In this document: positions 1 through 6,764 of the stretch, piece after piece
Layout of the letters: each line of letters begins with the position of its first letter
Position numbering within the stretch: position 1 is the first letter of the stretch
Source: Proteobacteria bacterium UBA7447
GTDB taxonomy: Bacteria; Pseudomonadota; Gammaproteobacteria; Arenicellales; UBA868
Assembly: GCA_002477475.1 (NCBI GenBank)
Contig: DLPX01000073.1
Coordinates: 208-27,885, forward strand
Direction: 5' to 3'
DNA length: 27,678 nucleotides
Position numbers and translations under genes: made by a program
The notes under the pieces: model-generated
Told to the model about the DNA's origin: nothing
The model's database searches: none
Seen by the model: only the letters and a program-made list of their open reading frames with translations

Positions 1-76
1 CTGAGCCATGACTTCAGCGGCTCTAGCGATCTATTTGTTGACCTTCTGTAGCCGTTCCATCTCTGACGCATTCACA

Positions 77-460
77 CTATTCTTTGTTCTCTTCAGTTGG
101 TGGTCGAATAAAGGGACTCATTTCGTTATCCATCTGAGCGTCGGGAGGGATCAGTAAGTCCGTGTCTGAACCTCCCAATCCTCTCCCCAATTCCTCCATC
201 ACCTTAGCCGCTGCTGCAATCTCCCCATTAGCGTGATGGAGTCGCGCATTTTCATCTAACACTTGGTTCATATAATCTCTCATAGTCGCGACAGCCTGCT
301 CCAGAGAATGAATGTAACCAGACGCCAGTACCCTCAACTGGCGCAGGGACTCTGTAGAGTCTTTCCCAGCGTGCCAACTGTCGCCCACGCGCTCTACTTC
401 ATCGAGCAGAGTGTTGGTCTTGTCTACCAGGGCGTCATGGTTGAAGTCCTCTTCCTTCAT
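77..460 (-). CDS. Hypothetical small helical protein
   Basis: I do not recognise a family for this protein of about 127 residues. It is rich in charged residues and Leu/Ala heptad-like spacing in its first 95 residues, so it is probably largely alpha-helical and may form a coiled coil. It ends in a disordered-looking tail rich in Pro, Asp and Glu. There is no signal peptide or membrane segment, so it is probably cytosolic. The frame can be extended upstream to a TTG at 490, but the ATG at 460 is preferred because GGTGA lies a few bases before it on the minus strand. It is followed upstream by yaeQ on the same strand with a gap of under 100 bases, so the two may be cotranscribed. The surrounding DNA is AT-richer than the catabolic region, suggesting a different history. 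It could be a spurious reading frame, but the composition looks protein-like. Confidence 0.5.
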   Translation of the reverse strand: MKEEDFNHDALVDKTNTLLDEVERVGDSWHAGKDSTESLRQLRVLASGYIHSLEQAVATMRDYMNQVLDENARLHHANGEIAAAAKVMEELGRGLGGSDTDLLIPPDAQMDNEMSPFIRPPTEENKE

Positions 461-548
461 TGGATTCACCAATTCATTTCTAGCGAGCAAAAGACAATCG
501 TGAAGAAAATCAGTTTGTTCCGGTACTCCGATAGAAATCCTGCCTTAG

Positions 549-1085
549 TCATACCACTTGTAATGGTTCCCATGCGATTTCACATTCACCCGAATCAGTC
601 GCAATAAAAGCTGAATCTCCAGTAATAGTAATGGAGACGTCCATAGTACGTTCGACCAGTGCAGTGAACGCTTTTACACTTTGCGAATCAAAACGAAAGA
701 TAGATACTTTTAGCATCGAAAACTTGGATCGTCCCTGTTCCCACCACACATCTGATTTTGAATTAAAACTATATACTTTAACCTCGCTCGCCTGCCGACT
801 TGCCTTTTTTATCCGATCAGGTGACGGTTCACCTACGTCAATCCACAAAGACGTTTGTTCGTCTAGGGTTCGTATCCAAATATCAGGTTCTTCTACCGCA
901 CTGAGACCTTTTGTAAACACTAATCCAGCTTGCGCGTTGATACTAAATGCAAGCAACTTTGCCACCATCCGATCCAGACTCTCAGATGGATGTTGTGCAA
1001 TAGTCAAATTAAGCGCGTCGTAATAGTTTCGCTCCAGATCTGACAACGCGATTCTAAATTTATATATGGTAGATTTTTGTGCCAC
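549..1085 (-). CDS. yaeQ: YaeQ family protein
   Basis: This 178-residue protein matches the YaeQ family (PD-(D/E)XK nuclease-like fold) over its whole length. It starts with the family's typical K-x-T-I-Y-K-F-R-I strand and has the Leu-rich helix with SESLDRMVAKLLAF near residues 35-49. The segment EEPDIWIRTLDE at about residues 66-77 is followed by WIDVGEPSPDRIKKAS at about 81-96, the usual signature of the family. It ends with a strand containing EIAWEPLQ. E. coli YaeQ was reported to affect expression of the hemolysin operon, but the biochemical role of the family is not settled. The start is a GTG at 1085 and has no strong ribosome binding site. It is transcribed leftward toward the small helical hypothetical gene. 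Family assignment is firm; function is unknown. Confidence 0.9.
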   Translation of the reverse strand: MAQKSTIYKFRIALSDLERNYYDALNLTIAQHPSESLDRMVAKLLAFSINAQAGLVFTKGLSAVEEPDIWIRTLDEQTSLWIDVGEPSPDRIKKASRQASEVKVYSFNSKSDVWWEQGRSKFSMLKVSIFRFDSQSVKAFTALVERTMDVSITITGDSAFIATDSGECEIAWEPLQVV

Positions 1086-1177
1086 TAGATATTTAGTCTA
1101 ATTTTCAAAACTGCATCGACTCGTGCGCAATCAACTATTCGTTAAGCGCTGAAATGTGCTCCCCGTAGAACTTTTGC

Positions 1178-1525
1178 TTACTCGCTGTAGACCGTTCCCC
1201 ACTGAAGTTGACCGTGCTGCCAAGAGCCAACGTGCTTGTCTCCATTGGCGAATGTAAGAGTGCCTTGGCCGTGCATCTTGCCGTCTCTCCACCTGCCAAT
1301 GTAGACATTGCCATTTTCCCATCTTAGGGTGCCTTGGCCATTAAAATTGCCATCCCTGAAATCACCGACGTACAACGCCCTGGTGTAGGTCGGCCAATGA
1401 TGCCTCGGACATTCAGTCCAAGTCTTATCGAGAGTCCTGGCGCGGATAAAGGAGTCACAGTAATAGGAGTCCGCCATCACTGGGCCGCTCAGCATCAAAA
1501 ACAACAGAATCAGGACGCATTTCAT
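1178..1525 (-). CDS. Exported MORN-repeat protein
   Basis: This 115-residue protein begins with a clear signal peptide: a Lys, then a hydrophobic run ending in GPVMA before the mature Asp. The mature part carries two complete MORN repeats with the pattern Y-x-G-x-(W/F)-x-D-G-x-x-x-G-Q-G-T-L, starting near residues 52 and 75, and a third degenerate one near 98. MORN repeats form beta-hairpin stacks that bind proteins or lipids. Two Cys residues in the mature N-terminal part (near 23 and 39) could form a disulfide in the periplasm. The ATG at 1525 overlaps the TGA of the upstream gene as TGATG, so the two are probably translationally coupled. A GTG one codon earlier is possible. The partner and role are unknown; the coupling suggests it acts with the exported protein encoded upstream. 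Confidence 0.75.
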   Translation of the reverse strand: MKCVLILLFLMLSGPVMADSYYCDSFIRARTLDKTWTECPRHHWPTYTRALYVGDFRDGNFNGQGTLRWENGNVYIGRWRDGKMHGQGTLTFANGDKHVGSWQHGQLQWGTVYSE

Positions 1526-2082
1526 CACCTCGTAAACCCTGGCTTGGTAAGGTAAGTGCCAAGAAAACGTGCCATTTCCACCCTCTCTTTAACTGTCATC
1601 CCAGAGACCTGGAACGAACGAACGTCCAGGTCAATTCCGCCCTCTGGATATACCCAAACATCCACCGCAAGATAAGGCGGTTTACTGAACATAATCGTGA
1701 ACACAATTCCCCCGAACATGATCTCTTGAGTTGAGAGAATGGCGAAGCGTCCATTTACATGGTCTATCGAGTGCTCTCTGATCGTAGTTCCCTTATCAAC
1801 ATCTTCTGCCTCACAGGGATACTGATCGTAAGGCGGCATGGGTCCCTGAGAAAGACATAGATCAAGGTATCGCCGAATCTCTAAAACTTCGGGTGAATTG
1901 ACGCTTTCTAAATATTCACTTTCCTGATCTTCAGTTAGAGAAATAGTCTTTTTTGGCAAAGAGGAGGATAAAGACTCTGAAGAAGAAGCAATTGAGGCCG
2001 AAGGCAGAGTTATGACCAGGACTATTGATAGCCAGTGAAAAAGGAAATTCGAAGATTTTCTCTGACTACCGTCTTCTAGCAT
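1525..2082 (-). CDS. Exported hypothetical protein
   Basis: I do not recognise a family for this 185-residue protein. It has a basic N-terminus followed by a hydrophobic stretch at about residues 13-32 (FLFHWLSIVLVITLPSASIA), consistent with a signal peptide or signal anchor. A Ser-rich linker follows, then a compact domain with strands such as GRFAILSTQEIMFGG and YLAVDVWVYPEGGIDLDV and a C-terminal helix VKERVEMARFLGTYLT. Two Cys residues lie near 75 and 88. The stop codon overlaps the ATG of the MORN-repeat gene, so the pair form a two-gene transcription unit. It lies in AT-richer DNA than the genes to the right. The protein is probably periplasmic or inner-membrane anchored; function unknown. 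Confidence 0.6.
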   Translation of the reverse strand: MLEDGSQRKSSNFLFHWLSIVLVITLPSASIASSSESLSSSLPKKTISLTEDQESEYLESVNSPEVLEIRRYLDLCLSQGPMPPYDQYPCEAEDVDKGTTIREHSIDHVNGRFAILSTQEIMFGGIVFTIMFSKPPYLAVDVWVYPEGGIDLDVRSFQVSGMTVKERVEMARFLGTYLTKPGFTR

Positions 2083-2442
2083 TAAGAGATTATTGCCCAG
2101 AGGAATGTCGACAGTCTGTAATGAAAATGGCAGTTATCCGGTATTTCGGTTTCAGCGATTACCCATCAAATGCTGGTAGGTATTTTTCCCCTCCGCTGTG
2201 TGAGGGGGATATATCTATAGATTTGAAGACAGAAAGGGTGTTGGTACCCAAGTTGGAGCCAATGAGATAGCGCGCGGGCGGGCCAAAATATAACCTCAGA
2301 CCTACTTCCACCAACAGCGTTCGGTCTAATCCACTGGCGTCCATACTGGATCATCCAAATCCGACGTTAATGACGGTAGCATTGACGGTAACTTTTTGAG
2401 CAGCTTTAGCCTTTCATATACAATTCAAGCAGTTATAAATTA
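2083..2442. other. Gene-poor gap with short direct repeats
   Basis: No convincing gene was found in this stretch between the exported hypothetical protein and the terminator of the methyltransferase gene. Frames of 60-80 codons exist on both strands but overlap one another and have no recognisable domain. Visible structure is limited to an 8-base direct repeat TGACGGTA at 2371-2378 and 2383-2390, spaced 12 bases apart, and an inverted repeat CCCCTC/GAGGGG at 2188-2193 and 2202-2207 without a T-run in the direction that would make it a terminator. The promoter of the leftward unit below 2082 should lie in the left part of this gap. Confidence 0.5.
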
Positions 2443-2460
2443 AGACGGCTTCCGCCGCCT
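2443..2460 (-). terminator. Intrinsic terminator of the leftward catabolic unit
   Basis: Read on the minus strand, a 7-bp stem AGGCGGC/GCCGTCT (one G-T pair) closes a GGAA tetraloop and is followed by TTAATTTATAA. It lies about 36 bases after the stop codon of the methyltransferase gene. A GNRA-type loop, GC stem and T-rich tail are the expected parts of a rho-independent terminator, although the T-run is interrupted by A. Confidence 0.6.
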
Positions 2461-2495
2461 CCACCAATTTCCTGACCTCATTCAACATCAAACGG

Positions 2496-3281
2496 TCAGG
2501 AGGGTTTTCGCGCACGCAGCAGCGTCGGCCGATGTTCTCCACTGTCCAGTACGACAATCATCTTTTCCCACACGTCGATGGCCCGGTTCAGATAATCCTC
2601 CCCCACCTGCTCAAGCAATCCGGCATACAGGGAACCGGCCAGATTGTCGCGCTCTATCCGGGCCTGGTTCCTGTACCAGGCATTTCGCTCGATGATCTCA
2701 ATATCCACAAACCCGGCCGCTTCCAGAGCCGTTTGATAAACCTGCGCTGAAGCAAGTTCAAAGTCCAGCCCCTCCGCTTCTATATAGGCCTGCATTTGCG
2801 GTGAAGGCTCGCCTTCGTAACCGCACAACCAATCACTTGCAAGAAACCAGCCACCCGGAGAGAGCATCGTATGGATGTCTTTGGCCAATCGGGATTTGTC
2901 GGCAATATGGATAATGGAATCCTTGCTGAAGACAACGTCAAAACTGCCCAGATCAAAAGGCAACGGGCCGGGCGCCACCTGCTTGAAGTCACAAATGGCC
3001 GAGACGTCGTTCTTTTTGGCAAGTGACGCAGACAGGGAGATCAGATTTTCTTCAATATCGATTCCGGTGACGCTTCGGGGGTGGCGGGTCAGGGCGATGT
3101 GAACAGCCGCGCCGCCGATACCACAACCGATATCCAGCACACGGGCCTCCCTCAAATCTTTGTCACCGAGTACCCGGTCAATTTCCTCCGTTCCGCCAGG
3201 CGACATGAAGCCCTCTCCCCATACCGCTTCCAGCAGCGAGATCATGTCCTGGTCGTATTCGAGTTCTTCGGGGGTTTCCAT
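2496..3281 (-). CDS. SAM-dependent methyltransferase, PEAMT/glycine methyltransferase-like
   Basis: This 261-residue class I methyltransferase has motif I VLDIGCGIGG at residues 48-57 and an acidic motif II GIDIEENL near 73-80. Motif IV is FDVVFSKDSIIHI near 114-126, followed by LSPGGWFLASDW near 140-151. The S-K-D-S-I-x-H-I segment resembles phosphoethanolamine N-methyltransferases and the glycine/sarcosine/dimethylglycine N-methyltransferases, so a small amine or amino acid is a likely substrate. The ATG has a strong site (GAGGAG, six bases upstream). It is the last gene of the leftward unit, 112 bases after the amine dehydrogenase-like gene, and is followed by a terminator. Its place beside demethylating enzymes is notable because it would run in the opposite chemical direction. 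Class assignment is firm; the substrate is inferred. Confidence 0.85.
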   Translation of the reverse strand: METPEELEYDQDMISLLEAVWGEGFMSPGGTEEIDRVLGDKDLREARVLDIGCGIGGAAVHIALTRHPRSVTGIDIEENLISLSASLAKKNDVSAICDFKQVAPGPLPFDLGSFDVVFSKDSIIHIADKSRLAKDIHTMLSPGGWFLASDWLCGYEGEPSPQMQAYIEAEGLDFELASAQVYQTALEAAGFVDIEIIERNAWYRNQARIERDNLAGSLYAGLLEQVGEDYLNRAIDVWEKMIVVLDSGEHRPTLLRARKPS

Positions 3282-3304
3282 ATCTTTCTCCTCTTTCGGT
3301 CTCC

Positions 3305-3326
3305 CAAGAGCGGTGCTTTGCTCTTG
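3305..3326 (-). promoter_or_regulatory. Hairpin in the leader of the methyltransferase gene
   Basis: A perfect 7-bp inverted repeat, CAAGAGC at 3305-3311 and GCTCTTG at 3320-3326 with an 8-base loop, lies 24 bases upstream of the methyltransferase ATG and just before its ribosome binding site. There is no T-run, so an attenuator or an mRNA processing or stability element is more likely than a terminator. Next to it are imperfect direct repeats TTGTTACCCGC (3345-3355) and TTGTTGTCCCGC (3359-3370). Confidence 0.35.
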
Positions 3327-3393
3327 TGTCTTTCATCTTGCTTCTTGTTACCCGCCTCTTGTTGTCCCGCTACTGCATTCCTGATCTTTGTCG

Positions 3394-5439
3394 TCAATGC
3401 TGAAGTGAGTATCGGGTTCTGTTGAAGGGCACTCCATCGGGGTCAATCTCGGCATCGAACTCCCGGGCATAGCGATGACCCTCATAAACCGCGGCTGCAA
3501 TGATAGAGGGGCCAAAGCAGTCACCGATACGCCACACCGAGATTTTCCCCTTAAGCGCATCGAAAAGTTCATCTCGTGGCAGTCGTGCCGTCACCGAGAC
3601 GACGCTGCCTTCGCGCTCGCGGGTATCACCGGTCAGCGTATTAGCCAGTCGCAGCCCCCCTGCCTCGACAGCGCTTAACTCATGCCTTGTCAGGATCTCG
3701 ACCCCCATATTCAGCAGTCGCTTTTCAATGTGGCGCTGTTCCAGGGTGTATTCGGTCCAACTCGCCACACACATCCCCGGCGTGGCCAGCGTGACCCGGT
3801 AACCTTCACTCGCCAACTGTTCGGCGATGACCGAGGCCATGTAGTAGTGATCATCATCGTAAACCGTGACCGCACTGCCCGGTTGATGAGGACGTTTGCC
3901 ATCCATGATGTCGTCCGGGGTCAACGCCTCACAGCCCGGGACGGGAAACCGGATGCTCCGACCCACGCCGTCATTGCGCCACAACGCACCGGTCGCCAGT
4001 GCCACCGCATCTGCACCAAATTCCTGGACCTGTCCCGCGTCCATTTCGCTCTCAAGGTAAATTCTGACGTTGGACAGACGCTCGATCTGACCAAGACGAT
4101 AGTCGCGCACTCTTGCCCACTCGTTCAGGCCGGGCAACCGGCTTTCACGGCTCACCCGGCCTCCGGCCTCGATCCTGGCTTCAGCGAGTATGACGTCATA
4201 GCCGCGCTTACCCAATCCAAGCGCTGCCTCAAGGCCCGCAGGACCCGCACCGATAATGAGAACCGTTGAATCGGATTCCTTGGGCGAAATCGTTTCGGGA
4301 TGCCATCCCCTGCGCCACTCCTCGCCCATGGTGGGATTCTGTGTACACCGACTGGGCGCCGAAAGATTGTTCCAGGCGGCACACACATTGCATCCAATAC
4401 ATTCTCGGATATCTTCCGGCCGCCCTGCTTTGATCTTGGCGGGCAAAAAAGGATCAGCAATCGACGGACGGGCCGCACCGATCATGTCGACCACACCACG
4501 ACGGATGGCCGACACCATCGTGTCGGGGGAGGTATAACGTCCCACGGCAGCGACAGGCTTGCTGGTGACCGACTTGACGAAGGAAATGTATTCCTCCTGA
4601 TAGCCCTCTTGCGCAAAGCGCGACGTCATGGAGTCATTTTCCCAATCACTCACGTTGACATCCCACATATCGGGCAATTCGGCCAGCATCTCGATGGCTT
4701 CCTTGCCCTCACTGGCCCATTCCAGTCCGTCTGCCCCCATCATTTCATCAACAGCAAACCGTGCCACCACGCCCATGGCGTCGCCCACCGCCTCTTTCGT
4801 CTCCTCGATGAGTTCACGATAAAGACGCAGCCGATTCTCCAAAGAACCGCCATACTCATCGGAGCGCTGATTGCTTTGCCGGGAAAGAAAATGGCTCGGC
4901 ACAGTGCCGTCGTGCCCTGCGTAAACCACGACGATGTCGAAACCGGCCCGACGGGCCCGAAGGGCTGCCTTGCGGTGCCAACGACGGTAATTGCGAATAT
5001 CGTCTCGGCTCATCGCGCGTGCCTGGATCGGATGCTGATGCCATGTGACCGGGCGATGTTCGGGACCAATCGGCACTTCCCGCGAGTAAAGACAGCCGCT
5101 GTCCTGCCCGTTGTGGACAAGTTCGATCCCTGCAAGCGCGCCGTGCTCATGTACCGCATCTACCATTGCCGTGAGGTAAGGCAGATCGCCATCATCCCAC
5201 ATGCTGGTTTCCGTAAAAGGCTGCACGTCACCCGTTGGATGAAAATCACATTGCTCTGTGGTGACGATTCCCCAGCCGCCTTCGGCCTTCATGCCACGCA
5301 TGCTGATCATGCTGTCGGGGAACATCCGCCCCATGCCGTTGCAGTGGGGAACCTGGTAGAACCGGTTTGGCGCTGTCACCGGACCGATTGATACGGTGTC
5401 AAAGAGAACGTCGTAACGGGGGTCGCGCTTCACACTCAT
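3394..5439 (-). CDS. Trimethylamine/dimethylamine dehydrogenase-type iron-sulfur flavoprotein
   Basis: This 681-residue protein aligns end to end with trimethylamine dehydrogenase (TMADH). It has an N-terminal FMN TIM barrel (about 10-345), a 4Fe-4S motif and C-terminal nucleotide-binding domains starting with VLIIGAGPAGLEAA near 393. Cys33 in RFYQVPHC corresponds to TMADH Cys30, which carries the 6-S-cysteinyl FMN. Tyr173 and His176 match the active-site Tyr169/His172, and Trp266 and Asp269 match Trp264/Asp267. The four cluster cysteines are Cys347, 350, 353 and 365. The residue matching TMADH Tyr60 of the aromatic bowl is Gln63, as I recall for dimethylamine and histamine dehydrogenases, so a secondary or primary amine is more likely than trimethylamine. 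Electrons would go to ETF, which is not in the window. It starts 12 bases after the GFA gene, so the two are cotranscribed. The exact amine is unproven. Confidence 0.9.
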   Translation of the reverse strand: MSVKRDPRYDVLFDTVSIGPVTAPNRFYQVPHCNGMGRMFPDSMISMRGMKAEGGWGIVTTEQCDFHPTGDVQPFTETSMWDDGDLPYLTAMVDAVHEHGALAGIELVHNGQDSGCLYSREVPIGPEHRPVTWHQHPIQARAMSRDDIRNYRRWHRKAALRARRAGFDIVVVYAGHDGTVPSHFLSRQSNQRSDEYGGSLENRLRLYRELIEETKEAVGDAMGVVARFAVDEMMGADGLEWASEGKEAIEMLAELPDMWDVNVSDWENDSMTSRFAQEGYQEEYISFVKSVTSKPVAAVGRYTSPDTMVSAIRRGVVDMIGAARPSIADPFLPAKIKAGRPEDIRECIGCNVCAAWNNLSAPSRCTQNPTMGEEWRRGWHPETISPKESDSTVLIIGAGPAGLEAALGLGKRGYDVILAEARIEAGGRVSRESRLPGLNEWARVRDYRLGQIERLSNVRIYLESEMDAGQVQEFGADAVALATGALWRNDGVGRSIRFPVPGCEALTPDDIMDGKRPHQPGSAVTVYDDDHYYMASVIAEQLASEGYRVTLATPGMCVASWTEYTLEQRHIEKRLLNMGVEILTRHELSAVEAGGLRLANTLTGDTREREGSVVSVTARLPRDELFDALKGKISVWRIGDCFGPSIIAAAVYEGHRYAREFDAEIDPDGVPFNRTRYSLQH

Positions 5440-5451
5440 CGTCTTGCTGAC

Positions 5452-5943
5452 TCAGTTATCCGCCTGATTATCTTCCTGAGAGGCATAGGCCTTCGCAAGT
5501 CCGACGTTCTCATCACAGCGCGTTCGCGGCAGACCGTCATCAAAGTTGACCCAGGAAAGTTGCCCCTCCACACCGAAGTGCCAGTCCGGCGACCTGATCT
5601 CAGGCTCATCCAGCGAGCCGACTGATATCCAGACCGTCTCGGGATTTGCCGTCGGGGGGTCCTCAATCGGAACCAGATAACGAAATAAAAGCGGACTGCC
5701 ACAACTTGGACAGAAGCTTCGCTCCATGATGGAGGAGGATTGATACCGGAGCGGCTCGTTTTTCGTAAAACTAAGATCGGTCAGTGCAAAAGCGACAGCC
5801 GAATGAAAAGCACTGCCGGACCATCTTTGGCAATGACGGCAATGACAGGTGCCCATATCAATGGGAGGCCCGTTCAACTCGTAACGCACCGCTCCACAAA
5901 GACAACCCCCGGTGATAACGGTTTCAGTCACTAGAGAGTTCAC
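5452..5943 (-). CDS. GFA family (glutathione-dependent formaldehyde-activating enzyme/CENP-V) protein
   Basis: This protein of up to 163 residues has the GFA zinc-binding pattern: G-G-C-x-C-G-A-V-R-Y (Cys14, Cys16), then C-H-C-x-x-C (Cys33, 35, 38) and F-C-P-x-C-G (Cys78, Cys81). Founding members of the family bind glutathione and were proposed to help condense it with formaldehyde, although many homologues have other roles. It lies 12 bases upstream of an amine dehydrogenase-like gene whose reaction would release formaldehyde, so a formaldehyde-handling role fits the context. The start is uncertain. The GTG at 5943 has GGGAGG only one base upstream, while a GTG at 5931 has the same site 13 bases away. 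The carbonic anhydrase gene lies 43 bases upstream on the same strand. Confidence 0.88.
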   Translation of the reverse strand: MNSLVTETVITGGCLCGAVRYELNGPPIDMGTCHCRHCQRWSGSAFHSAVAFALTDLSFTKNEPLRYQSSSIMERSFCPSCGSPLLFRYLVPIEDPPTANPETVWISVGSLDEPEIRSPDWHFGVEGQLSWVNFDDGLPRTRCDENVGLAKAYASQEDNQADN

Positions 5944-5986
5944 ACCTCCCGCCGCGGGCGTCCTGGACCTAGTTTAAATCGGAGAT

Positions 5987-6601
5987 TCAGCGGTAAACAT
6001 CCGGCACCTGATCTTGCGAATCGAAAGTTACCTCAAGATCTTTCAACAGGCCGTCAGTGATACCGTATATCCAGCCATGCACCTGCAGAGACTGGCCTCG
6101 ACTCCATGCGTCCTGCACGGTGCTAGTGTGGCATACATTATTGACCTGTTCGATTACATTAAGCTCGCACAGGCGATCGATTCGAGTTCTCTGATCTTTA
6201 CAGTCAGAGAACCTCGATAAATTCCGGTGGTAGAGATCTTTGATGTGCCGCAGCCAATTATCGATTAGGCCGCTGGGACGTTGACTGATTGCTGTTTCAA
6301 CTCCACCACAACCGTAATGACCGCAAACGATAATATGCTTAACCTGAAGTACATCCACCGCATACTGAATAACGGAAAGACAGTTTAGATCGGTATGAAT
6401 TACCAGATTGGCAACGTTACGATGCACAAACACTTCACCAGGAAGGAGGCCCGTAATCTGATTCGCGGGCACTCGACTATCCGAACACCCTATCCAAAGA
6501 AAATCAGGATTTTGCTGTCGCGATAGTGTCTCGAAGAACTGTGGGTTGTCCTTCGTGATAGCGGCTGCCCAGCGACGGTTATTTTCAAAGAGTTTTTTCA
6601 T
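5987..6601 (-). CDS. can: Beta-class carbonic anhydrase
   Basis: This 204-residue protein interconverts CO2 and bicarbonate in the cytosol. The beta-class zinc ligands and catalytic dyad are all visible: Cys39-x-Asp41-x-Arg43 in WIGCSDSRVPA, and His95 and Cys98 in IVCGHYGCGG. Length and the N-terminal helix NNRRWAA are typical of the E. coli Can type. It is divergent from the Rieske oxygenase operon across 163 bases and lies 43 bases upstream of the GFA gene on the same strand, so it may head the leftward unit. Decarboxylating or formate-oxidising steps in amine catabolism produce CO2, which could explain the linkage, but carbonic anhydrases are also common as isolated housekeeping genes. Confidence 0.95.
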   Translation of the reverse strand: MKKLFENNRRWAAAITKDNPQFFETLSRQQNPDFLWIGCSDSRVPANQITGLLPGEVFVHRNVANLVIHTDLNCLSVIQYAVDVLQVKHIIVCGHYGCGGVETAISQRPSGLIDNWLRHIKDLYHRNLSRFSDCKDQRTRIDRLCELNVIEQVNNVCHTSTVQDAWSRGQSLQVHGWIYGITDGLLKDLEVTFDSQDQVPDVYR

Positions 6602-6620
6602 GGCATGGGATTTTATCGTT

Positions 6621-6667
6621 CTTTGCCAACGCCGGCTGACGTCCCGGCCATAAACGCGTTGGCGAAG
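6621..6667. promoter_or_regulatory. Nested inverted repeats in the divergent can/Rieske intergenic region
   Basis: An inverted repeat of 11 matching pairs in 12 (6621-6632 against 6656-6667, core GCCAACGC/GCGTTGGC; the mismatch becomes a G-U pair in RNA) encloses a second one, GCCGG at 6631-6635 and CCGGC at 6644-6648. A further dyad, GGCGA/TCGCC around GACAATGTC, lies at 6682-6698. All sit in the 163-base gap between two divergent catabolic units, where a shared operator would be expected. No regulator gene is present in the window, so the binding protein is unknown. Confidence 0.4.
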
Positions 6668-6764
6668 CAGGCTAATCTCAGGGCGACAATGTCTCGCCTT
6701 CGATCATTTCCTGATATAGATTAAGTATCCCATTTGTGAGGTCTTAGGCGGGGGAAAAGCCGAC

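Noticed and set aside
2188..2207. CCCCTC/GAGGGG hairpin as a terminator
   Set aside because: The T-run is on the wrong side for both directions.
2242..2262. Sequence resembling the 3' end of a tRNA or an integration scar (TGGTACCCAAGTTGG)
   Set aside because: No cloverleaf could be folded around it and no integrase or second copy is present.
2025..2354. Short reading frames on both strands in the gap
   Set aside because: They overlap one another, have no domain or ribosome binding site, and one overlaps the exported hypothetical gene.
2471..2500. CCTGACC/GGTCAGG inverted repeat at the end of the methyltransferase gene
   Set aside because: It has a 16-base loop and no T-run; the stem at 2443-2460 is the better terminator.
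4300..5391. Long plus-strand frame of 363 codons opposite the amine dehydrogenase-like gene
   Set aside because: It is the mirror of a strongly conserved enzyme gene and encodes no recognisable domain.
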